From positions 186,001 through 250,000 of the forward strand of contig CAVXOR010000002.1 in assembly GCA_963763475.1 (NCBI GenBank): a DNA stretch of 64,000 nucleotides. Direction: 5' to 3'. Made by a program: the position numbers and the translations under genes. Within the stretch, counting starts at the first letter, position 1; every line of letters begins with the position of its first letter. This stretch comes from AC-32 sp963763475 (GTDB taxonomy: Bacteria; Actinomycetota; Thermoleophilia; Gaiellales; Gaiellaceae). The notes under the pieces are model-generated. The model ran no database searches. It saw only the letters and a list, made by a program, of their open reading frames with translations, and was not told the DNA's origin. Below, in pieces: positions 15,778 to 24,417 of the stretch.

Positions 15778-18700
15778 TTACGATTTACGGCTGGCGAGGG
15801 CGGCGCAGGCGGCTGCGGCGATCCCGGCTGCGGCCCACGCCGCTTTGGCCCGGCTGCCGCGCTGGGGACGCGGCGCAGCGGCTCGCTCGGGACGGGGGCC
15901 GGGCGGGCCGGCCGGGCCGTGCTCTCGCGCGAGCGACAGCACCTGCGCGGCGTGCAGCGCCCGACGCTCGGTGTTCGAGGCCTGCTCGATCTGCGAGCGG
16001 CAGGAGAAGCCGTCCGCGACGAGCAGCGTGTCGTTCGCGGCCGAGCGCACCTTCGGGAGCAAGGCCCGTTCGCCGCAAGCGACCGAGACGTCGTAGTGGC
16101 CGCTCTCGTAGCCCCAGCCCCCGGCCATCCCGCAGCAGCCCGCGTCCAGCACCTCGACCTCGACGCCCATCTGCTCGAGCAGCTGCTGGTCGGGGCCGGT
16201 GCCGCCGGTCGCCTGCTGGTGGCAGTGGCCGTGCAGGAGCGCGCGTCGATGGAGGCGAGGCGGCTCCCAGCCGTCGGCGCAACCGGTGAGGAACTCGGCG
16301 AAGTGGTGGGTCTGCTTGGAGAGCCGCTGCGCGTCCTGGTTCATCGGCCAGAGCTTCAGCAGCTCGTCCTTGAAAACGGCGACGCAGCTCGGCTCGATTC
16401 CGACGACCGGCGTGCCGGCGCGGATCTCGTCCCGGAGCGTCGCGAGCACCCGTTGCAGGTACGACTCCGCGAGGTCGAGCATGCCGTAGTCGTAGAGCGG
16501 CCGCCCGCAGCAGAGGTGGCCCTGCGGCACGACCACGTGGAAGCCGGCCTCCTCGAGCGCCTCGACTGCAGCGATCCCAACCTCGGGCTCGAGGTAGTTG
16601 GTGAAGGTGTCCGCCCAGAGCAGCACGCGCCGTCCACCGCCGTTCATCAGCGGCCGCTCGGCGAACCAGCGCTTCAGCGTGACCGGCGCGAACTCGGGCA
16701 CTTGGCGCTCGGGGTGGATCCCGGCGGCGAGCTTGAAGAACGGCGTCTTCGTCGCGGCGTTGGCGAGCCCAGGCACCTGCGATGCGAGGCGCGCGGCCTG
16801 GTCGATCAGGCCGAAGGCGTAGGCAGCGCGCGGCCGCAGCCGGCGCTTGTAGCGGTGCGAGAGGTACTCGGCCTTCAGCGCGGGCAGGTCGACGTTCACC
16901 GGGCAGTCGTTCGTGCAGCCCTTGCACGAGAGGCAGAGGTCGAGCGCCTCGTCGACCGCCTCATCGCGCCACATCGTCAGCTCCTCGCCGTTCAGCATCT
17001 CCCAGAGCAGGTGGGCCCGCCCGCGCGTCGAGTGCATCTCCTCGCGGGTGACCATGAAGCTGGGGCACATCACGCCGCCGTCGGTGTGCCGGCACTTGCC
17101 GACGCCGACGCAGCGCGTGGTGGCGTGGGCGAATGAGCCCCTGTCCTTGAGGAAGGCGAAGTGCGAGTCGACCTGCGGCGGGTTGAACGTGTCCGGGCCG
17201 AGCCGGATGTTCGAGTCCAGCGGGTAGGGGTCGACAACCTTGCCCGGGTTCATCTTCCAGTCCGGGTCCCAGATCGACTTGAACTCCCGGAACGCCTCGA
17301 TCAGCTCCGCGCCGAACATCTTCGGCAGCAGCTCGGCACGGGACTGCCCGTCGCCGTGCTCGCCGGAGATCGATCCGCCGTAGGAGACGACCAGGTCGGC
17401 CCCTTCCTCGACGAAGGCCCGGTACTTGGCCAGGCCGGGCTTGCTGGAGAGGTCGAAGTTCCAGCGCGCGTGGATGCAGCCGTTGCCGTAGTGCCCGTAC
17501 ATCGCGCTCTCGTACCCGTATTTCGAGGCGAGCTTGGCGAGGTCGCGGAGGTAGTCGCCGACCCGCTCGGGTGGCACCGCCGAGTCCTCCCAGCCCTCGT
17601 AGGTGTCGTCCTTTCCCGGCAGGAACGCCGTCGCGCCGAGGCCTGCTTCGCGCACCTTCCAGACGTGCTCCTCCTGCTCCGGCGAGTCGTAGAGCTTCAG
17701 CCCGCGCAGGCCGTCCTTGCCGACCTTCAGCTCGCTCATCAGCTTGCGCGCCTTGTCGTCGGCCTCGTCCTTGGACTCGCCGCCGAACTCGACGAGCAGG
17801 AAGCCGTGCCCGTCGGGCAGCCGCGAGAGGTCGTGCACGTGCTGGCCGAGCTGGGTCATGTCGTCGATCAGGATCTCGTCGATCCCCTCGAGCCCGAGCG
17901 GCTTGTGCGCGAGCACCTGCGGCACGGCGTCGCCGGCCGTCGGCGCGTCCTGGTAGCCGAGCACGAGCAAGGAGCGGTGGGGTGGGCTGTGCAGCAGGTG
18001 GACGGTCGCCTCGAGGTAGGTGACGCAGGTGCTCTCGGTCCCTGCGAGGGCGCGAGCGACGTTGAAGCCCTTCTCCGGCAGGAGGTCGTCGAGGTTGTAG
18101 CCCGAGACGCGGCGCGGGATCTGTGGGTAGCGCTCGCGGATCAGGTCGGCGTAGCGGTCGCGCAGCTCGAGCAGGCGCCGGTCGATCTCCGGGTCGCCGG
18201 AGGTGCCTTCCCTCGCGCGCAGCCGGCGCCCGTCGTAGAGCAGCACCTCGAGCTCGTGCACGTTGTCGGAGCAGCGCGGGCCGGGGCCGTAGAACTGGGC
18301 CATGATCGAGCGCACGCCGCAGGAGTTGCTCGCGATCATCCCGCCGAGCGTGCAGTACTCGTGCGTCGAGGGATCCGGCCCGAACGTGAGCTGGTGTTTC
18401 TGCTCGGCCTGGTCGCGCAGGTGATCGAGGATCAGGCCGGGCTCGACGCGCGCGAGCCGGCGCTCGGGGTCGATCTCGAGCACGCGGTTCAGGTACTTGG
18501 AGAAGTCGATCACGACCGCGACGTTGGTCGTCTGGCCCGCGAGGCCGGTGCCGCCGCCGCGCGAGAGCAGCGGCGCGCCGCGCTCGCGGCAGAGCCGCAC
18601 CGCGGCCACGACGTCGTCGGTCGAGCGCGGGATCACGACGCCGATCGGCAGCTGGCGGTAGTTCGCGCCCGTGGCCGAGTAGAGCGCGCGGTCGCCGGCG

Positions 18701-18831
18701 GCGAAGCGCACCTCACCCTCGATCGCCTCACGCAGGTCGTGCTCGAGCGCCCGAGCGTCCACCGGCTCTCGCCCGACCGGCGGCAGCCGGAAGCGCGGGT
18801 CCTGCGAGGGGACGTCGACCGTGCCGCTCAT
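15778..18831 (-). CDS. FAD-linked oxidase/iron-sulfur fusion (GlcD-GlcF, D-2-hydroxyacid dehydrogenase type)
   Basis: 1017 residues, ATG 18831 (ATGA overlap with the upstream gene). The N-terminal half is a PCMH-type FAD domain (LLSRGGGTGLAGQTTN) with an FAD-oxidase C-terminal domain. The second half has ferredoxin cysteines (CVGVGKCRHTDGGVMCPSF and CLSCKGCTNDCPVNVD) and two CCG domains (HLCCGRPLYDYG, DAGCCGMAGGWGY). Order and length match YdiJ-like D-2-hydroxyglutarate/D-lactate dehydrogenases (E. coli YdiJ, 1018 residues). A C-terminal Ala-rich helix (KAAWAAAGIAAAACAALA) is an added membrane anchor, fitting electron delivery to quinone. It sits between an enolase-superfamily enzyme and the formate dehydrogenase. 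Confidence 0.9.
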   Translation of the reverse strand: MSGTVDVPSQDPRFRLPPVGREPVDARALEHDLREAIEGEVRFAAGDRALYSATGANYRQLPIGVVIPRSTDDVVAAVRLCRERGAPLLSRGGGTGLAGQTTNVAVVIDFSKYLNRVLEIDPERRLARVEPGLILDHLRDQAEQKHQLTFGPDPSTHEYCTLGGMIASNSCGVRSIMAQFYGPGPRCSDNVHELEVLLYDGRRLRAREGTSGDPEIDRRLLELRDRYADLIRERYPQIPRRVSGYNLDDLLPEKGFNVARALAGTESTCVTYLEATVHLLHSPPHRSLLVLGYQDAPTAGDAVPQVLAHKPLGLEGIDEILIDDMTQLGQHVHDLSRLPDGHGFLLVEFGGESKDEADDKARKLMSELKVGKDGLRGLKLYDSPEQEEHVWKVREAGLGATAFLPGKDDTYEGWEDSAVPPERVGDYLRDLAKLASKYGYESAMYGHYGNGCIHARWNFDLSSKPGLAKYRAFVEEGADLVVSYGGSISGEHGDGQSRAELLPKMFGAELIEAFREFKSIWDPDWKMNPGKVVDPYPLDSNIRLGPDTFNPPQVDSHFAFLKDRGSFAHATTRCVGVGKCRHTDGGVMCPSFMVTREEMHSTRGRAHLLWEMLNGEELTMWRDEAVDEALDLCLSCKGCTNDCPVNVDLPALKAEYLSHRYKRRLRPRAAYAFGLIDQAARLASQVPGLANAATKTPFFKLAAGIHPERQVPEFAPVTLKRWFAERPLMNGGGRRVLLWADTFTNYLEPEVGIAAVEALEEAGFHVVVPQGHLCCGRPLYDYGMLDLAESYLQRVLATLRDEIRAGTPVVGIEPSCVAVFKDELLKLWPMNQDAQRLSKQTHHFAEFLTGCADGWEPPRLHRRALLHGHCHQQATGGTGPDQQLLEQMGVEVEVLDAGCCGMAGGWGYESGHYDVSVACGERALLPKVRSAANDTLLVADGFSCRSQIEQASNTERRALHAAQVLSLAREHGPAGPPGPRPERAAAPRPQRGSRAKAAWAAAGIAAAACAALASRKS

Positions 18832-19934
18832 ACCGCGTACCGCTGCGCGTCGGCCCGCTTCAGCTCCAGGCCGTTGCCGGGGCGCGAGCGGTCGGGCCGC
18901 AGGGCGCCGTCGACCGGCTCGAGCACACCATCGAAGATCAGCGGCTCGAGCCGGACGTGGTCGTGGAACCATTCGAGATGTCGTAAGGCCGGCACCGTGC
19001 AGCAGGCGGCGGCGCTCGCGCTCGGCGCGCAGTGCGCGGAGAGCTCGAGCCCGAAGGCGGCGGCCAGCGCGCCCGCGCGCAGGAAGCCGGTGATCCCGCC
19101 GCAGCGGGTGACGTCAGCCTGCAGGCAGTCGACGCAGGTGACGAGATTGCGGAAGTCGGCCGGCACGTAGGCGTACTCACCCGCCGCCACGTCGAGCGAC
19201 GCGCGGTCCCGCACGAGGCGCAGACCCTCGAAGTCGGCGGAGCTGACCGGCTCCTCGTGCCACGTGACGCCCCAATCGCGCGCGAAGCGCTCCGCCCAGC
19301 GCACGGCCTGCTTGCGCGTCAGCGCGCCGTTCGAGTCGACGTAGAGCTCGACGTCGTCGCCGATCGCCGACCGCGCCGCGTCGAGCCGCTCCGGGTCGCG
19401 CTCGGGCTCGCGCGAGACCTTCATTTTCACGCGCGGGATGCCCTGCTCGACCCAGCCGGACAACTGCTCACGGATCCGCTCGAGCGAGTAGGAGGTGAAG
19501 CCGCCGCTGCCGTAGACGGGAGCCTCGTCACGCGCACGGCCGAGCAGGTCGACCAGGGGCAGGCCAAGCAAGCGCGCCTTCAGGTCCCAGAGCGCGAGGT
19601 CGACCGCGGACAGCGCGCAGAAGCCGATCCCGGGCCGGCCGGCATTGCGCAAAGCGACCGCCATCGCCTCCCAGCACTCCGCCACTGCGAGCGCGTCGCG
19701 GCCCCGCACGAGCTCGCCGAGCTTCTCGTCGACGAGCTTCCCGGCCGCTGCCGGCGCGTAGGTGTAGCCGAGGCCCGTCTGCTCGCCTGCACGCGCCTCG
19801 ACAACGACGATCGTGGTCGAGTCCCATTCCGCCGTGCCGTCCGATTCCGGCTCTTCGGTGGGCACGGTGAAGGTCGAGACCTCGAGGCTCTCGACCGGCG
19901 CCTGCACACCGGGGCGCGTCTCGGTGGTGCTCAC
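18828..19934 (-). CDS. Enolase-superfamily enzyme, mandelate racemase/muconate lactonizing group
   Basis: 368 residues from GTG 19934. The mandelate-racemase-type active site can be traced: KxK at Lys170/Lys172 (VKMKV), metal ligands Asp200 (YVDSNGAL), Glu227 or 228 (WHEEPVSS) and Glu253 (AAGEYAY), then Asp274 (QADVTRCGG) and His301 (LSAHCAPS) as the Asp-His dyad. Such enzymes abstract a proton alpha to a carboxylate and act as sugar-acid dehydratases, racemases or cycloisomerases. The KxK plus Asp-His set favours a dehydratase or racemase. Four-base overlaps on both sides tie it to the TPP enzyme and the hydroxyacid dehydrogenase. Confidence 0.88.
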   Translation of the reverse strand: MSTTETRPGVQAPVESLEVSTFTVPTEEPESDGTAEWDSTTIVVVEARAGEQTGLGYTYAPAAAGKLVDEKLGELVRGRDALAVAECWEAMAVALRNAGRPGIGFCALSAVDLALWDLKARLLGLPLVDLLGRARDEAPVYGSGGFTSYSLERIREQLSGWVEQGIPRVKMKVSREPERDPERLDAARSAIGDDVELYVDSNGALTRKQAVRWAERFARDWGVTWHEEPVSSADFEGLRLVRDRASLDVAAGEYAYVPADFRNLVTCVDCLQADVTRCGGITGFLRAGALAAAFGLELSAHCAPSASAAACCTVPALRHLEWFHDHVRLEPLIFDGVLEPVDGALRPDRSRPGNGLELKRADAQRYAV

Positions 19935-21715
19935 CGTCCCGGGATCAGCTCTTCGATCTTCTGCCTGAACGACTCCTTGATCACCGCGCCGCGATCGGGG
20001 TCGTGCCGCAGCGAGCGCATGAAGTTCCGCGCCTCCTCGAGCGTGATGTGCGGCGGCAGCGGCGGCACCTCGGGGTCGGTGATCGCCTCGACGAGCACGG
20101 GCCGGTCGGCCGCGAGCGCCTCGTCCCAGGCGGAGCCGACCGCGTCGGGATCGTCGACGCGGATGCCCTTGAAGCCGAGCAGCTCCGCGTAGCGCGCGTA
20201 CGGGAAGTCGGGCAGCACCTGCGAGGCCTCGTACTTCGGGTCGCCCTCCATCGCGCGCTGCTCCCAGGTGACCTGGTTGAGGTCGTCGTTGTGCAGCACG
20301 AGGACGACGAAGCGCGGGTCGCTCCAGCGCTCCCAGTACTTGGCGACCGTGATCAGCTCGTTCATCCCGTTCATCTGGAAGGCGCCGTCGCCGACGAGGG
20401 CGAACACAGGGCGCTCCGGGTGCGCGAACTTCGCGCCGATCGCGTACGGCATGCCCGGGCCCATCGTCGCGAGCGTGCCCGAGAGCGATCCCATCATCCC
20501 CTTGCGCAGCTTGATGTTCCGCGCGTACCAGTTGGCCGCCGAGCCCGAGTCGGCGGTCAGGATCGCGCCCTCGGGCAGGCGCTGCGAGAGCTCGTGGAAG
20601 ACGAGCTGGGGATTGACCGGGTCCGCTTCGAGGTGGGCGCGCCGCTCCATCAGCTCCCACCAGTCGTGCACGCCCTGCTCGATCTCCTCCCGCCACGAGC
20701 GGTCCTCCTTGCGCTCCAGCTTCGGGAGCAGCGCCTGGAGGGTCGCCTTGGCGTCGCCGACCAGGTTGACCTCCATCGGGTAGCGGATGCTCACCATCCG
20801 CCCGTCGAGGTCGATCTGGACTCCGCGCGCCTTGCCCTCCTTGGGCAGGAACTCCGAGTAGGGGAAGCTCGAGCCGACCATCAGGAGGGCGTCGCAGCCG
20901 GCCATCAGGTCCCAGCTCGGCTTCGTCCCGAGCAGGCCGATCGAGCCGGTCACGAAGGGCAGGTCGTCCGGCAGCGCGGCCTTCCCGAGCAGCGCCTTGG
21001 CGACGCCGGCGCCGAGGGTCTCGGCGGTCTGGACGACTTCGTCGGCGGCGTGGGTCGCGCCCTGGCCGATGAGCATCGCGACCTTCTCGCTTTCGTTCAG
21101 CACCGTCGCGGCGTGCTCGAGGTCGCCGTCCTCCGGGACGACCTTCGGCCGGGAGTAGCCGACCCCGGAGTGGATCGTGCCGTGCTTGCGGGGCGGCTGC
21201 TCGACCGCCTTCTCTGAGGCGACGTCGTTCGGGACGATGATGCAGGTGACCGTCCGCTGGTCGAGCGCGATCCGGATCGCGCGGTCGACCAGGTGTCGGA
21301 TCTGCGCCGGGTCGGTCGCCATGTGCACGAACTCGTGTGCGACGTCCTTGAAGAGCGTGACCAGGTCGACCTCCTGCTGGTAGCTCCCGCCGAGAGAGGC
21401 CGTCGCCTGCTGCCCGACGATCGCGACCACCGGGGCGTGGTCGAGCTTCGCGTCGTAGAGGCCGTTCAGGAGGTGGATCGCACCGGGGCCGGAGGTGGCG
21501 ATGCAGACGCCGACCTCGCCGGTGAACTTCGCGTGGCCGCACGCCATGAAGGCGGCCATTTCCTCGTGCCGGACCTGGATCAGCTCGGGGTCGCCCTCGG
21601 CGCGGTCGAAGGCGCCAAGGAAGGCGTTGATCCCGTCTCCCGGGTAGCCGTAGATGCGGTGGACGCCCCACTCGCGGAGGCGCTTGAGCGTGAAATCGGC
21701 AACGAGCTCGGCCAC
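19931..21715 (-). CDS. Thiamine pyrophosphate-dependent enzyme (pyruvate oxidase/acetolactate synthase-like)
   Basis: 594 residues with the three-domain POX architecture. N-terminal pyrimidine domain with activating Glu51 (VRHEEMAAFMA), central FAD/nucleotide-type domain, and C-terminal PP domain with the Mg-TPP motif VGDGAFQMNG ending in NDD (about residues 428-458). The sequence resembles the pyruvate oxidase or ubiquinone-dependent pyruvate dehydrogenase group more than acetolactate synthase, but the substrate (pyruvate, another 2-oxo acid, or glyoxylate) cannot be set from sequence. It is the first gene of a tightly overlapping trio with the enolase-superfamily and GlcD-GlcF genes. Confidence 0.88.
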   Translation of the reverse strand: MAELVADFTLKRLREWGVHRIYGYPGDGINAFLGAFDRAEGDPELIQVRHEEMAAFMACGHAKFTGEVGVCIATSGPGAIHLLNGLYDAKLDHAPVVAIVGQQATASLGGSYQQEVDLVTLFKDVAHEFVHMATDPAQIRHLVDRAIRIALDQRTVTCIIVPNDVASEKAVEQPPRKHGTIHSGVGYSRPKVVPEDGDLEHAATVLNESEKVAMLIGQGATHAADEVVQTAETLGAGVAKALLGKAALPDDLPFVTGSIGLLGTKPSWDLMAGCDALLMVGSSFPYSEFLPKEGKARGVQIDLDGRMVSIRYPMEVNLVGDAKATLQALLPKLERKEDRSWREEIEQGVHDWWELMERRAHLEADPVNPQLVFHELSQRLPEGAILTADSGSAANWYARNIKLRKGMMGSLSGTLATMGPGMPYAIGAKFAHPERPVFALVGDGAFQMNGMNELITVAKYWERWSDPRFVVLVLHNDDLNQVTWEQRAMEGDPKYEASQVLPDFPYARYAELLGFKGIRVDDPDAVGSAWDEALAADRPVLVEAITDPEVPPLPPHITLEEARNFMRSLRHDPDRGAVIKESFRQKIEELIPGR

Positions 21716-21778
21716 GAGGCTCCTTTCGATCGTTCACGGTCCGGTGTTCCCGGCTGTGCGAACCGAAACCCTTGGGAG

Positions 21779-22690
21779 CTACGAGCGGCGCTCGAGGCCG
21801 AGCACGTCCGGGCGGTGGTAGTGCCCGGCCGGGTCGAAGCGCTGCCGCGCTCCGTCGAGCTGCGCCGGATCGAGCTCCGCGTAGAGGACGCCCTCCTCGG
21901 CCCAGAGTGGGCCCGCCAGGTACGAGCCGTCCGGGCCGAGGATCGCGGAGCCGCCGCGGCCGATCACGTCCACGCCCTCGAGCAGGCGCGCAAGCGGGAA
22001 GTCGTCGGGGTAGCTCGCCGCGCGCTGGAAGTGCGAGGGCGCGATCACGAAGCAGCGCGACTCGCGGGCGATGTGCACGAGCGTCGACTGCCACGCCTCG
22101 CTGTCGTCCGCGGTCGAGGCGACGTAGAGCTCGATCCCCGACTCGTAGAGCGCGAAGCGTGCGAGCGGCATGTAGTTCTCCCAGCAGACGAGCCCGCCGA
22201 GCCGGCCGTACGGCGTCTCGACCGCCTCGAGCCCCTCGCCGTCGCCCGGGCCCCAGATCAGGCGCTCGTGGTTCGTCGGAACGAGCTTGCGGTGCTTCAG
22301 CGCCAGCTCGCCGTCGGGGCCGTGGAAGAGCAGCGTGTTGTAGAGCGTGCCCGGGTGGCTCGGGTCGCGCTCGGTCACGCCGGTCACGAGCCAGAGCTCG
22401 TGCTGGCGCGCGAGCTCGCCTAGGCGCCTTTCAGCCGGGCCCGGCACCTCGACCGACTCGCGGGCCAGCAGGGCGAACGCCTCCTTCGAGCCTTCCTCGT
22501 CCCAGCTGGCGAGCGCCTTCGCCCAGATCGAGGACGGGTAGGCGGGCACGACGGCCTCCGGGAAGACGACCAGGCGCGCCCCCTTGCCGGCGGCCTCGGC
22601 GGTCGTGTGGCCGAGCTTCTCGATCGTCGCGTCGCGGTCGAGGATCACCGGCTCGACCTGGGCACAGGCGACGGTCAGGCGCTCACGCAT
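21779..22690 (-). CDS. Nitrilase (carbon-nitrogen hydrolase superfamily)
   Basis: 303 residues. The Glu-Lys-Cys triad is complete: Glu45 (VVFPEAVVPAYP), Lys135 (LKHRKLVPTNHE) and Cys169 in GGLVCWENYMPLARF. The C-W-E-N-x-M-P motif is the signature of true nitrilases (branch 1), which hydrolyse nitriles to acids and ammonia, rather than amidases. The natural substrate is unknown. It lies 12 bases downstream of the cupredoxin gene and 63 bases upstream of the TPP enzyme on the same strand. Confidence 0.88.
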   Translation of the reverse strand: MRERLTVACAQVEPVILDRDATIEKLGHTTAEAAGKGARLVVFPEAVVPAYPSSIWAKALASWDEEGSKEAFALLARESVEVPGPAERRLGELARQHELWLVTGVTERDPSHPGTLYNTLLFHGPDGELALKHRKLVPTNHERLIWGPGDGEGLEAVETPYGRLGGLVCWENYMPLARFALYESGIELYVASTADDSEAWQSTLVHIARESRCFVIAPSHFQRAASYPDDFPLARLLEGVDVIGRGGSAILGPDGSYLAGPLWAEEGVLYAELDPAQLDGARQRFDPAGHYHRPDVLGLERRS

Positions 22691-22702
22691 GGGCCCAGTC
22701 TC

Positions 22703-23041
22703 TCAGCGCACGCGCAGCAGCGTTTGCATGCCGACAGCCCGGTGGTCGGCCACCGAGCACCAGAGCCGGTAGCGGCCCGGGCGCATGTGGATCTCGACCG
22801 AGCGGCGCTTGCCCGGGCCGGTGAGCGGGATCGAGAAGGTGTGACTGCCGCCGACGCGGCGCACGCGCAGGTCGTGCGGGTCCTGGCCGTCGTTCTGCAG
22901 CTCGATCTCGACCACTCCCGCCTTCACGCTCGGGCGAGAGAGGGTCAGGTGGAACTCGCTCGCGCCGACGCCGAGCCTCGCCGGGGTCGGGTGCCAGCTG
23001 AGCGCGAGCCCGAGGATGGCGGTCAGGACGGCCTTGCTCAC
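22703..23041 (-). CDS. Exported cupredoxin (plastocyanin-like)
   Basis: 112 residues from GTG 23041, which overlaps the DUF1501 stop as GTGA. A short N-terminal hydrophobic signal (VLTAILGLALSW) precedes a beta-rich domain with type 1 copper ligands: His in GQDPHDLRV, then Cys-x5-His-x4-Met in WCSVADHRAVGM. It is probably an exported single-electron carrier. Its position directly after DUF1800 and DUF1501 genes recurs, from general knowledge, with other extracellular redox partners, but its partner here is unknown. Confidence 0.8.
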   Translation of the reverse strand: MSKAVLTAILGLALSWHPTPARLGVGASEFHLTLSRPSVKAGVVEIELQNDGQDPHDLRVRRVGGSHTFSIPLTGPGKRRSVEIHMRPGRYRLWCSVADHRAVGMQTLLRVR

Positions 23042-24417
23042 GAGACGAGCGCCGATCGTGCGAACGAGCCCGCGCCGGGGATCACCGCCGAGGCGTCCGC
23101 GCCGAGCCACTGCTCGAGCAGGGAGCAGTAGACGCCGCGGAAGTCCGAGGTCGGCCTCAGGTTGCCGTCGTCATCGAGGCCGTTGGCAAGGCCGGGGAAC
23201 TCGCCGACCATCTGCCCGCGGGCACGGGTGCCGATCAGGAAGGCCGTGCCGGCCGCGCCGTGGTCGGTGCCGTCGCTGCCGTTCTCCTCGCCGCGGCGGC
23301 CGAACTCCGACCAGACGAGGGTGAGCACGCGGTCGGCGAGGCCGCGAGTCTCGAGGTCGCGCTGGAAGGCGAGTAGCGTGCGCGCCGTCAGGTCGAGCCC
23401 GTCGGCGAGCGCCTGCGGCTGGTCGGAGTGCGTGTCGTACTCGCCGGGCGCCGTCAGCGCGACGCAGTGCAGCGGCAGGTTCGCGGCGAGCATCGCGGCA
23501 AGGCCGGCGAGCTGGCGCGGGAAGCCGCTGTCGTCGTCCGGGTAGGAGACCGGGCTGCCGAAGCCCTGGTCGCTGTTCTTGGCGAACGGGGCGAGCTGCC
23601 GGCGCAGGCGGTCGGACTGCTTGACGGCCTTCGCGGCCTGGTTCAGGAAGGGGTCGGAGCGGCGCGCGCCGAGCGCGCCGATCGTCTCCAGCATCCGGTT
23701 CTCGACCTCGCCCCAGACGCCGGGCGCCCAGAAGGTGTACTCGTCGGGCGCCGCCAGCGAGGCGACCGGCACCTTGGTCGACGCCAGCGCCGGTTGGAGC
23801 TGGTAGTCGAGGGACAGCCCCTGAAGCGGGTTGTCGTTGGTGCCGTGGTGGTCGAGGTAGCGGCCCATCCAACCGCTCGCCAGGCGCGCGTCCGTGGCGC
23901 CGACCTCCCAGAAGTGGCGCGAGGTGAAGTGCGACTGGTCGGGGTGCGCGTAGCCGACCGCGGGCATGACGGAGACCTTGCCCTCACCGTGGAGCGTCGC
24001 CAGCGGCTGCAGCTTCGGGTGCCAGTGCAGCCGGGTGTCCTCGGCGAAGACCGGGCCGGCCGCCTCGGGCAGCGCCAGCGTCGGGCGGAGCTTGCGGTAG
24101 TTCGGGTCGAGCGCGGGATAGAGCACCGAGAGTGAGTCCGCGCCGCCCGGCAGGAAGACGGACACGAGCACGGGCTGCGCGGGCCCGGAGGCCGCCTGTG
24201 CGATCCCGTCCTCGAACAGGCCCAGCTTGCCGAGGCCGTAGACCGACAGCGCGAGCCCGAGCGCGCCGGAGACGAAGCTGCGCCGGTCGAGCCCCGTGCC
24301 GGCGGGCGCGGGCATGCCCGGCTCGATCGCAGGCAGGCCGCGGCCGGCCTCGGCGGCGCCGCGCCTGAGCAGGGAGGCGCGCGAGAACTCGTCGCAGTGA
24401 TGGCAGGAGCGGCTCAT
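23038..24417 (-). CDS. DUF1501 family exported protein
   Basis: 459 residues, ATG 24417 overlapping the DUF1800 stop (TGATG). An N-terminal leader with a CHHC motif (MSRSCHHCDEF) is followed by a twin-arginine signal (LDRRSFVSGALGLALSVYG at about 42-60), so Tat export is likely. The rest is DUF1501, related to the sulfatase/alkaline-phosphatase-like fold: VFLPGGADSLSVLYP, PDQSHFTSRHFWE, and VLTLVWSEFGRRGEENGSDG carry the conserved Asp/His/Glu residues. The function is unknown; the family nearly always pairs with DUF1800, as it does here. Confidence 0.88.
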   Translation of the reverse strand: MSRSCHHCDEFSRASLLRRGAAEAGRGLPAIEPGMPAPAGTGLDRRSFVSGALGLALSVYGLGKLGLFEDGIAQAASGPAQPVLVSVFLPGGADSLSVLYPALDPNYRKLRPTLALPEAAGPVFAEDTRLHWHPKLQPLATLHGEGKVSVMPAVGYAHPDQSHFTSRHFWEVGATDARLASGWMGRYLDHHGTNDNPLQGLSLDYQLQPALASTKVPVASLAAPDEYTFWAPGVWGEVENRMLETIGALGARRSDPFLNQAAKAVKQSDRLRRQLAPFAKNSDQGFGSPVSYPDDDSGFPRQLAGLAAMLAANLPLHCVALTAPGEYDTHSDQPQALADGLDLTARTLLAFQRDLETRGLADRVLTLVWSEFGRRGEENGSDGTDHGAAGTAFLIGTRARGQMVGEFPGLANGLDDDGNLRPTSDFRGVYCSLLEQWLGADASAVIPGAGSFARSALVS

